Shown one piece after another: positions 13,565-25,258 of a stretch of DNA of 64,000 nucleotides. This DNA is from Epiperipatus broadwayi (lineage: Eukaryota > Onychophora > Udeonychophora > Euonychophora > Peripatidae), in the NCBI GenBank assembly GCA_028023455.1, contig JAQFVV010006354.1:2456684-2520683 (forward strand). The letters run 5' to 3'. A program made the translations under genes and the position numbers. The notes beneath the pieces were generated by a model, which was not told the DNA's origin, did not search any database, and saw only the letters and a program-made list of their open reading frames with translations. Numbering within the stretch: position 1 is the stretch's first letter; each line of letters starts with the position of its first letter.

Positions 13565-14990
13565 TATCAACCACTTTACAATATCAATTTAATAAATTAT
13601 CATTACAATAATATCCTAAAATTTTATAAAATATATATTCTACATTAAATTTACTTTCCTTTTATAATTCTTATTTTTTAAATAAATAGATCAAGACAAA
13701 CTAACAATTATATCAAAAAAGTTTAATAAGTAAATCAACGTTGACAACTACCCAAAACAAAGAAAGTAATTTGTTTATGTTGAACTAGTATTACTGTGAA
13801 AATATAGAGAAAAAAATGCTATACTCAAATCTAATGTCTCATTATTTTTATTATATAATCTTTTATTAATATAGTTTCAAATTGTATGTCTTCTAAAAAT
13901 TAGACACACATATTTGATATTTATAGCTGATTTTTTGAAACAAGATAAATAAATATATGACAAGTGATTGAAGCATGAGACATATTCTAAATAATATCTT
14001 TAAAAGAAGTTACTATTTTTTATATGTGTTGTTATCTATTTTTGAGCATCATATAATGAATTAAGTTAGGCACATTATAAAATATTTTATTGTAAGAATA
14101 ATTTAATTATACACTCATTCATATAACAGTTTATATTTTTGTCGATGTTGAAGATATTTAATTTATAATTGCTTAGAATACTTATTGAATCATGTTATTA
14201 TTTGAAGAATTCTACTTTCTAATAAGTTTATGCTTAGAAAATTTTTCATCGGTTATGTCCTTTTTAAATATTAATCATACTGCATAAATTTAAATCAGTG
14301 TTTTAAAATATTAACCCCTATAATGATCAATTTTATCCTGGATTCACTATTTAATATCATCTTTACTTATGGTGTATGGCTATTATATGAGTGGTGTAAT
14401 GCAATATGTTTTGACATTTGTGACAACAACTTCTTTTATAATATTTTAATACAGCATTATGAAGAGTTTATTTAAAAATTATCTAACTGCTACTGTATGA
14501 CATAGATTTTCCATTATTTTTATATTTATGATTGTTATTTTATAAATTTGATTTTTGGTCATCAAAAATAAAATCATTACAAAGTAGAGAAAAAACTAAT
14601 GGTTTGAACATATACATACATATAAAAAATCAAGATGAATTTAATGATATAAATATTCTTGCAGTATAAATGGTTTAAATGGAAAACATACATATACTAG
14701 TCTAATATTTAAAAGTCTACATTTATAACATTTATTTTTGTTGATAAAAATTATGACAAATATACCACTTTTTCTTTTACTTGATTTATCAATACCAATA
14801 ATTTATTGGAATCAAACACACTCTTAATTTAAACTATTTTATCAACTATATTTTGAAGAATTCAAATTTAATTTAGTTTTTCATTACTGTTTAACAAGTT
14901 GAAGAAAAGTTAGTGTTTTTTCATAAATTTTGAGGCATTATACTGGTCCTGTTACTCCTTTGGCTTTTTTCCTTTATTTTGCATTATAAT
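13561..14990. other. Unassigned AT-rich DNA
   Basis: Nothing recognised. All frames are short and compositionally driven. Confidence 0.55.
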
Positions 14991-14999
14991 AACAATACA

Positions 15000-15440
15000 C
15001 AAATGTTTTAAAGATTGGCTTAAGAAATTATTTTTCTATATTGATTCCCTAGAATATGCAGAACATGATTTTCTAAAACCAGAATCATGATATTCAGAAG
15101 TGCAGAAGCATTATGATACACCTTTGTCTTGCATATAGAAATAGCAAATTTATTAAATGTTTATTTATAGACATATTAATTAGTTCAATTTCAATCAAAT
15201 TTATAGATTCAAGATGATCAAATGTTTCATATAATTCTGTTACATCCAATGAAGCTAATATACCATTATCTTTTATTTTTATATTTTTAATTTTATCAAC
15301 AAATTCATAGGAAGATGCAATTGTTTATCTTCCAAAACCCAACATATCTTCCAACAATTTCCCAATATATTTAGCTGTTTAATACATAAATGATCCATCA
15401 AAATAAATTATCAATCTAAGAGGATTTTTTACATTTATAT
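15000..15440 (-). pseudogene. Penelope-like RT relic, N-terminal half (inverted piece)
   Basis: Read on the minus strand, this stretch shows the PLE region between motif 2 and motif A. There is a decayed 'R-I-.....GS..Y...AKYIGKLL' stretch, then SYEFVDKIKNIKIKDNG, then ILASLDVTELYETFDH. The last is the palm motif A, where the family has an (I/V)LVSFDV.SL(F/Y)T.IP-like string. Stops interrupt it. The C-terminal half of the same kind of protein follows on the opposite strand (15,470-16,380), so the old copy has been inverted internally. It is clearly a different, older PLE lineage from the copies at 16.7-27.8 kb. Confidence 0.65.
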
Positions 15441-15469
15441 TTAATTTTTATAATTTAGAAGATATTAAA

Positions 15470-16171
15470 CTTTATAATAGATGTGTTGATGATACTTTTG
15501 TTTGTGGTCCTAAAGACATTATTGATGTTCGTTTATACAATCTAAATAATTTAAACAATTTAAAATGGACTATCGAGAATGAACAAAATAGAAAAATAAA
15601 ATTTTTGGATTTATAAATATTTAGAGATGCTACTGATTTAAATTAGAAATTAATTTTTAAACCTATTGGAGAAAGAAGATATATTTATTTTAAATCATGT
15701 GTTCCAATGATACGTAAAATGGCAAGTCTGAAATCATTTTTTCATCGCAATAATAAATTATATAAATATAAGAGTGATAAAATTTTAAATATTGAACACT
15801 TTGTTAATGTGCTTTTAAAGGCTGGTTATGATAAAAACCAAATCTTGCATACACTAAATTCATTTAATAAGAAAAAAAATGTTTGCAGTGTTACTTTAGA
15901 TACTAAAAAATGGATATCTATGCAGTTTATAAATGACATGCAATCTAAATTAATTAAGAATGTATTTAAAGAAAAGTATAATATTTCATTTTGTGTTCCT
16001 CCAAATGTTAATCGATTGATTAATAATTTTAAGAGTATAATTCCTAAATTGCAAAGCAGTAATATAATTTATCGGATTTCATGTGGATGTCAGAAATTGT
16101 ATATCAGTGAATCGAGATGTTCTGTGGAAAAACGATTGAAGGAGCATCAACTATTATATAATCACATTTAA
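15470..16171 (+). pseudogene. Penelope-like RT C-terminus plus GIY-YIG relic
   Basis: Plus-strand frame 2 contains the RT catalytic box VDDTF (VDD codons at about 15,485-15,493). KFLDL follows at about 15,600, then in-frame stops near 15,614 and 15,644. An open frame then runs from 15,707 to 16,171 (154 residues). Its end, IIYRISCGCQKLYISESR followed by EKRLKEHQ, matches the start of a PLE GIY-YIG nuclease, but the usual YIG is YIS here. The remaining nuclease part continues in decayed form to about 16,380. In PLEs the RT copies RNA at a chromosome nick and the GIY-YIG domain makes that nick. This copy is dead. Confidence 0.75.
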
Positions 16172-16543
16172 AATAATGTAAAAAGTCAATTTAATACAGC
16201 TTCAGTATTTTTGACCATGAAAAAACTTGTAATTATAGGGTTTACATTTAATAGTAATGAAATAAAAATGTTAATGGAAGAAAAAAATCGTAAAAAGAGG
16301 AAAGTTAAAGAGGCATAATTAATTGATAAATATAAGAATGATGTTTTTAATAGGAAAGCTGCAAATACGGCCATAAACAGATTATGGAAATATATGTAAC
16401 ATTAAGTTTAAAAAATTTGAAATTCAGTTAAAGCTGATGAGGATTATCACATAATCAAAAGCACTACAAAAGAATTTAAACTATAATATTGTATTTACTG
16501 TTAAGATTTTATTTATTTATATATATTTTATAATGGGTATTGT

Positions 16544-16603
16544 ATTTTACACACACACCCACCCACACCCACACCCACACACACACACACACACACTTTT
16601 TAT

Positions 16604-16666
<63 letters not shown>
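16544..16666. repeat. (CA)n and (TA)n microsatellites
   Basis: A CA/CCA-rich tract (about 16,550-16,596) is followed by about 60 bp of TA repeat ending exactly where the 3' end of PLE copy A begins. The abutment recurs at other PLE copies in the window. Confidence 0.95.
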
Positions 16667-16669
<3 letters not shown>

Positions 16670-16829
16670 CGGGTTCATCCGTGTTAAAAACTTTTAATAT
16701 TAGTATACTGACATTTCGACTTGGTCACACAAGCCATCCACAGAATTATAAAAGGTAGAAAGATGGTTGTAGAGGCACTACAATCACTGATTTGAATAAA
16801 ATATTAAAATTCAACCAATAGCAAACAAT

Positions 16830-18350
16830 GTTAAATTTAAGAATGTCTTTTAAAAAAATCTTTCCAAATAGGAGGAAGTTTGCATGCATCATCTCACTTA
16901 TTGATACAATCTGGCCTTTTAAGTATCTCAATGGCTTCTCTAATTTTGCATTGGTAGAGATTATCACATCTGGATATGATCCTGGTACTAGAAAAATCAA
17001 TTTTATGACCTGAATCTATAGTATGGAGTGAGAGTGCTGATGATGATGAGTGTTGTTTAACTGCATTAGCATGCTCATCTCTCCTAACACTGATGCGACG
17101 ATTACTCATACCTATGTAAGAAGCTTTACAATTTTTACATGAGATTTGATAGACAGCATGAGATTCAAGAGGGATTGAATCTTTACACTTGGTTATTATA
17201 TTGCTGATGTTTTGATGAGCAGAAAATGCTGTATCTATATTATAGCATTTTAATATACGTCCAATACTGTCTGTAGTTCCTTTTACATATGGAACACAAA
17301 TCCTAATAGCTGATTTATCATCTTTTTGTTTCCTATTTTGTCTATTTTGGGCTTGAAATAAGGCTTTTTTTATAAATTTGTAATTATAACTATTTGCTAA
17401 TAAAACACTATTAATATGATTTATTTATTCTTTCAGATGTGTCTCATCTGAAAGATTAATTGCTCTATTTAAAAGGATTTTGGCTACAGAAACTATCTGA
17501 GTTGGGTGATGATGAGAATGGAAATGAAATATCTGTCTGTGTGTGTATCCTTTCTGTAAATAGAAAAAAGATAAACTATTTGGTGTTCTGGTGACTAGAA
17601 CATCAAGAAAAGAGAGTTTTCCATTATACTCTGGCTCCATTGTAAATTTAATATGAGGATGCATATTATTTAAATGTAAGAAAAAATCATCTAATTTATT
17701 TTTTCCATGTTTACATATGACAAAAGTGTCATCTATGTATCTGAGCCAAATGAGAGGTTTTAAAGATGATGATTCTAAAGCATGAGTTTCCATATATTCC
17801 ATGAATAAATCAGCTATTACTCCTGAGATAGGTGAGCCCATAGGAGTACCAAAAACTTGTCTGTAATGCTGTCCATTGTATACAAAATATGTATTTAAGA
17901 GACAATGTTTAATTAAAGCAATAATATGGTCTGATAAATTGCAATGTTGTGAGATTATATTTAAAGCTTCATTAATTGGAATGTTTGTAAACAAAGACAC
18001 AACATCAAAACTGAACAGAATGTCATTAGATTAATTTTTAAACTTTTTAAAACAGAAATAAAATGAAGAGAGTTTTTAGTATATGATTTAATAGATGGGA
18101 TTGTAGGTTTAATGAAATCCTATAAGTATCTGGCTAAAATATGAGTTGGAGAACCTATTGCAGTTACTATTGGATGAAGGGGGGTATCTGGTTTGTGAAT
18201 TTTTGGAAGTCCATAAAATTTTGGACAGACACAAGATTTTTCACGAGGGATTATTTTATTTTTTATCTCTGTTTCAATAGGTGATTTATTAATAATAGCT
18301 TTTGTTGTTTTTTCCAAATACATAGTATGATCTCTTTTTGATAGTTTATA
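16830..18350 (-). pseudogene. PLE RT/GIY-YIG pseudogene, copy A
   Basis: Reading right to left, the pieces are: RT motif 2 region with FYGLPKIHKP (18,120-18,323), the RT palm from SLFTNIP through GTPMGSPISG and LRYIDDTFV (17,425-18,000), a linker, and a GIY-YIG tail with RRISVRRDEHANAV (near 17,050-17,110). It lacks the N-terminal third present in the intact copy at 25,203-27,575. The breaks include a stop at about 17,422 (GAA to TAA relative to that copy) and a frameshift near 18,040. The catalytic YIDD is still present. Confidence 0.85.
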
Positions 18351-19308
18351 TATTCATGGAATATATAGAAACTCGTGCTTTAGAATCATCATCTTTAAAA
18401 ACTCTCATTTGGCTCAGATACATAGATGACACTTTTGTCATATGGCAACATGGAAAAAATTAATTAGATGATTTTTTCTTACATTTAAATAATATGCATC
18501 CTCATATTAAATTTCCAATGGAGACATAGTCTGATGGAAATCTCCCTTTTCTTGATGTTCTAGTCACCAGAACACCAAATAGTTTATCTTTTTCTATTTA
18601 CAGAAAGGATACACACACAGACAGATATTTCATTTCCATTCTCATCATCACCCAACTCAGATAGTTTCTGTAGCCAAAACTCTTTTAAATAGAGCAATTA
18701 ATCTTTCAGATGAGACACATCTGAAAGAAGAAATAAATCATATTAATAGTGTTTTATTAGCAATTAGTTATAATTACAAATTTATAAAAAAAGCCTTATT
18801 TCAAGCCCAAAATAGACAAAATAGGAAACAAAAAGATGATAAATCTATTAAGATTTGTGTTCCATATGTAAAAGGAACTACAGACAGTATCGGACATATA
18901 TTAAAATGCTAAAATATAGATACAGCATTTTCTGCTCATCAAAAGATCAGCAATATAATAAACAAGCCTAAGGATTCAATCCCTCTTGAATCTCATTTAA
19001 AAATTGTAAAGCTTCTTACATAGGTATGAGTAATCGTCGCATCAGTGTTAGGAGAGATGAGCATGCTAATGCAGTAAACAACACTCATCATCATCAGCAC
19101 TCTCACTCCATACTATAGATTCAGGTCATAAAATTGATTTTTCTAGTACCAGGATCATATCCAGATGTGATAATCTCTACCAATGCAAAATTAGAGAAGC
19201 CATTGAGATACTTAAAAGGCCAGATTGTATCAATAAGTGAGATGATACATGCAAACTTTCTTCTATTTGGAAATATTTTTTTAAAAGACATTCCTAAATT
19301 TAACATTT
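18351..19308 (+). pseudogene. PLE RT/GIY-YIG pseudogene, copy B
   Basis: This copy begins abruptly within the MGSPISG-to-YIDD part of the RT (MEYIETRALESSS) and keeps LRYIDDTFVIWQHG. An in-frame stop follows at once in the GKN.LDD stretch, and several indels come after it. A deletion near 18,994 removes the start of the GIY-YIG domain, and another disrupts the stretch near 19,078. The tail after the ORF (19,309-19,510) is the family's terminal repeat. Non-functional. Confidence 0.85.
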
Positions 19309-19528
19309 TTTGCTATTGGTGGAATTTTAACATTTTATTCAAATCAATGATTGTAGCGCCTCTACAACCATCTTTCTACCTTTTATAACTCTGTGGATGG
19401 CTTGTGTGACCAAGTCGAAATGTCAGTATATTAATATTAAAAGTTTTTAACATGGATATACCCGCAAAATATGTATTTTATATATTTAACCCGTGCAAAT
19501 CTTCGTTTTAATATATATATATATATAA

Positions 19529-21533
<2,005 letters not shown>

Positions 21534-22400
21534 CAAATCAAAAATATTAAAAATATGAATTGTGTGCAAGCAAAATTATTTATAAATAATTATTTCTGAA
21601 CTTTTCAAGTTGTTATTGTACTTGGAACTTATTTATAAGTAAATATTCATAAAAAAACAGACACTGACCTGGCAGAATAATAGATAAAGTAATAAATAAA
21701 AAAAGAAATTGCTCAAGAATATCCATTTTATTACCAAGAGATTCATCCTTTATAAGGTGTTCTTTTTGACAGAAAAATTCTTAAAAAGAAAATTAAATAT
21801 TTAACTAAAATAATTAATGGGCTTAAATAAAGAAATAGATCTTTGTAAAACTTGTCTATATATTTAGTGTTAAAGAAAAGCATTCTCTGGATTAATTAAT
21901 TCATTACTATATATATGAAAACCAATTAAAACGGCTTTTATAAATTAATAATTGTAATAATAATAAATAAAATTAAGTTCTAGAAATACTAAATATTTTT
22001 AATAACAAATATAAAAACTTATAAAACTTTTAATAAATTCCAATACCCATTCATAATTTTCAACCGTTTTAATAATTGTTACGAATATATTTATTATTAC
22101 GGTTAATACTTTACAGTTACGTATTATAGATATATAAAATGTATCATGTATTTATAAAGTGGAATATGATGTTTACCTGAGTGTTTTAATTAAATGAATA
22201 TGATATGAAAGAAATATTTTTTTTAAATCCTATAGAAAAATTAAATTATTTGAATTTACTTTGAGAAAATAGCAAATTCAAACATTATCCACATAGAGAA
22301 AAATTTTTGCTGATCTTGTTTCTTCTCCATCTATAATTCATAAAGATGATGTGCATAAAGATTAACAATTGATTAACTATTAAATAGTTTTTATTTGATA

Positions 22401-22442
<42 letters not shown>

Positions 22443-23020
22443 GTTTTCTCATTTCAAAAAAGAACTCCTATATAATTTTGGAGTACAGAAAAGAATCGAG
22501 CTAATATGTTTTTAATTATGGCATTATTTCCCATTAACATTTTTGGATTTATTTATTTTATATTATTAGAAATATCAGCCTTTAAGCATCACTTATTAAC
22601 TCATTATTAAACTTAAAGTAAGATATGTATATATTCAAGTCATAACCATAAACTATGATAATATTAGTCTGAGAGCACTCCTTTCAAAATTAGTCTATTT
22701 TATAAATCAAAATATACTTGTATATTTTTATATTAAGTCGATTTCTTTTGCTTTATTTCAAAGTATGAAAAATACAACACACTATTAAATGTGATTTTTT
22801 ATAATTAAAAATCGTAAGCATAGTTATATTTTATTAATCTCCTTATATACTGATGTGGTTTCAGCAGATAATTTTCATATCTTTGTCAATTATTAATAGC
22901 TCCATCACTGCTGATAACATGAAAGTTAATACAAAAAATATCCTAGTTATTGATTATAATGTATTTGTTTTTTGAATTATGTTACTAGTCATCATGATTA
23001 TATATGTGTTAGTGTCTGTT
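21534..23020. other. Unassigned AT-rich DNA with a (TA)n tract
   Basis: Nothing coding is recognised. A 32-bp TA repeat lies at about 22,409-22,440. Confidence 0.55.
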
Positions 23021-23022
23021 AT

Positions 23023-23024
<2 letters not shown>

Positions 23025-23098
<74 letters not shown>
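23025..23098. repeat. (TA)n microsatellite bordering PLE copy C
   Basis: About 70 bp of TA repeat. It ends at TGTTAAAATGAAG, the complement of the PLE 3' terminus. Confidence 0.95.
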
Positions 23099-23100
<2 letters not shown>

Positions 23101-23319
23101 AAAATGAAGATTTGCACGGGTTAAATATATAAAATACATATTTTGCGGGTTCATCCGTGTTAAAAACTTTTAATATCAATATACTGACGTTTCGACTTGG
23201 TCACACAAGCCATCCACAGAGTTATAAAAAGGTAGAAAGACGGTTGTAGAGGCGCTACAATCACTGGTTTGAATAAAACATTAAAAATCCCACCAATAGC
23301 AAAAATGTTAAATTTAAGA

Positions 23320-23872
23320 ATGTTTTTTAAAGAAATCTTTCCAAATAGGAGGAAGTTTGCACGTATCATCTCGCTTATTGATACAATCTGGCCTTTTAAG
23401 TATCTCAATGGCTTCTCTGATTTTGCATTGGTAGAGATTATCACATCTGGATATGATCCTGGTACTAGAAAAATCTATTTTATGACCTGAATCTATAGTA
23501 TGGAGTGAGAGTGCTGATGATGATGAGTGTTGTTTAACTGCATTAGCATGCTCATCTCTCCTAACACTGATGCGACGATTACTCATACCTACGTAAGAAG
23601 CTTTACAATTTTTACATGAGATTTGATAGACACCATGAGATTCAAGAGGGATTGAATCCTTAGGCTTGGTTATTATATTGCTGATCTTTTGATGAGCAGA
23701 AAATGCTGTATCTATATTATAGCGTTTTAATATACGCCCGATACTGTCTGTAGTTCCTTTTACATATGGAACACAAATCCTAATAGCTGACTTATCATCT
23801 TTTTGTTTCCTATTTTGTCTATTTTGGGCTTGAAATAAGGCTTTTTTTATAAATTTGTAATTATAACTATTC
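23320..23872 (-). pseudogene. PLE C-terminal fragment, copy C (linker and GIY-YIG)
   Basis: Minus-strand piece starting in the linker (SYNYKFIKKALFQAQ) and running through GVYQISCKNCKASYVG and RRISVRRDEHANAV to the ORF end. It carries the whole GIY-YIG nuclease domain but no RT. A longer frame over this region also reads antisense DNA of copy D beyond the junction, and that extension is an artefact. The fragment differs from copy E by V for I in the YIG box (YVG). Confidence 0.85.
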
Positions 23873-25042
23873 AGTTTTGATGTCGTGTCTTTGTTTACAA
23901 ACATTCCAATTGATGAAGCTTTAAATATAATCTCACAATGTTGCAATTTACCAGACCATATTATTGCTTTGATTAAACATTGTCTCTTAAATACATATTT
24001 TGTATACAATGGACAGCATTACAGACAAGTTTTTGGTACTCCTATGGGCTCACCTATCTCAGGAGTAATAGCTGATTTATTCATGGAATATATAGAAACT
24101 CGTGCTTTAGAATCATCATCTTTAAAACCTCTCATTTGGCTCAGATACATAGATGACACTTTTGTCATATGGCAACATGGAAAAAATACATTAGATGATT
24201 TTTTCTTACATTTAAATAATATGCATCCTCATATTAAATTTACAATGGAGACAGAGTCTGATGGAAAACTCCCTTTTCTTGATGTTCTAGTCACCAGAAC
24301 ACCAAATAGTTTATCTTTTTCTATTTACAGAAAGGATACACACACAGACAGATATTTACATTTCCATTCTCATCATCACCCAACTCAGATAGTTTCTGTA
24401 GCCAAAACTCTTTTAAATAGAGCAATTAACCTTTCAGATGACACACATCTGAAAGAAGAAATAAATCATATTAATAGTGTTTTATTAGCAAATAGTTATA
24501 ATTACAAATTTATAAAAAAAGCCTTATTTCAAGCCCAAAATAGACAAAATAGGAAACAAAAAGATGATAAGTCAGCTATTAGGATTTGTGTTCCATATGT
24601 AAAAGGAACTACAGACAGTATCGGACGTATATTAAAACGCTATAATATAGATACAGCATTTTCTGCTCATCAAAAGATCAGCAATATAATAACCAGCGCC
24701 TAAGGATTCAATCCCTCTTGAATCTCATGGTGTCTATCAAATCTCATGTAAAAATTGTAAAGCTTCTTACATAGGTAATCGTCGCATCAGTGTTAGGAGA
24801 GATGAGCATGCTAATGCAGTTAAACAACACTCATCATCATCAGCACTCTCACTCCATACTATAGATTCAGGTCATAAAATAGATTTTTCTAGTACCAGGA
24901 TCATATCCAGATGTGATAATCTCTACCAATGCAAAATCAGAGAAGCCATTGAGATACTTAAAAGGCCAGATTGTATCAATAAGCGAGATGATACGTGCAA
25001 ACTTCCTCCTATTTGGAAAGATTTCTTTAAAAAACATTCTTA
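23873..25042 (+). pseudogene. PLE RT/GIY-YIG pseudogene, copy D
   Basis: The fragment begins at the RT motif A (SFDVVSLFTNIP...) and keeps GTPMGSPISG and LRYIDDTFVIW. It is open from about 23,885 to 24,703. Small insertions near 24,690 (AACCAGCGCC where copy E reads AACAAGCC) break the frame. A 6-bp deletion near 24,777 removes two residues next to the YIG box. The rest of the GIY-YIG domain is present out of frame. D supplies the upstream terminal repeat for copy E. Confidence 0.9.
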
Positions 25043-25258
25043 AATTTAACATTTTTGCTATTGGTGGGATTTTTAATGTTTTATTCAAACCAGTGATTGT
25101 AGCGCCTCTACAACCATCTTTCTACCTTTTTATAACTCTGTGGATGGCTTGTGTGACCAAGTCGAAACGTCAGTATATTGATATTAAAAGTTTTTAACAC
25201 GGATGAACCCGCAAAATATGTATTTTATATATTTAACCCGTGCAAATCTTCGTTTTAA
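25043..25258 (+). repeat. PLE terminal repeat between copies D and E (pseudo-LTR)
   Basis: The same sequence closes copies A, B, C, E, F and H. Here it is at once the 3' end of D and the 5' flank of E. It contains the hammerhead-like fold (25,131-25,177) and the E start codon (25,203). The complete 3' terminus in the family is ...GCAAATCTTCGTTTTAACA. A promoter is expected in such repeats, but I cannot point to a core element. Confidence 0.8.
25131..25177 (+). ncRNA. Hammerhead-ribozyme-like motif in PLE terminal repeat
   Basis: Order of parts: ACT (stem I), CTGTGGAT in place of the usual CUGANGA core strand, stem II GGCTTG-TGTGAC-CAAGTC, then GAAAC, GTC, and AGT (stem I return). GAAAC directly followed by GTC leaves almost no stem III, as in minimal type I hammerheads reported from Penelope-like elements. 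Such forms generally need a dimer. The core strand departs from consensus, so activity is uncertain. Equivalent copies lie at 16,703-16,757 (minus), 19,384-19,430, 23,180-23,226 (minus), 27,661-27,707, 36,630-36,676 (minus) and 60,662-60,708 (minus). In the last, stem II changes to GACTTG/TAAGTC and still pairs. Confidence 0.5.

Larger units (their letters stand above)
16667..19511. mobile_element. Head-to-head PLE pair (copy A minus, copy B plus)
   Basis: Two 5'-truncated copies of the young PLE family meet at 18,350/18,351 in opposite orientation. Each carries the same 3' terminal repeat at its outer edge: GCGGGTTCATCC on the left and its complement on the right. The insertion is bordered by TA repeat on both sides (to 16,666 and from 19,511). 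The arms overlap in content over roughly 1.15 kb, so the whole insertion is a large imperfect inverted repeat. Because both outer ends are 3' ends, a single 5' inversion of one copy does not explain it. Confidence 0.85.

Noticed and set aside
16550-16666. CRISPR-like spacing of repeats
   Set aside because: These are simple CA and TA microsatellites without unique spacers, in an animal genome.
18350-18351. Copies A/B read as one element with a twin-priming 5' inversion
   Set aside because: Both arms carry the 3' terminal repeat and overlap in content, which a single inverted copy would not.
23314-24009. A 231-residue minus-strand frame across the C/D junction
   Set aside because: Its first part is antisense to copy D's RT and only the rest is the copy C linker and nuclease. 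The fusion is a product of the inverted junction.
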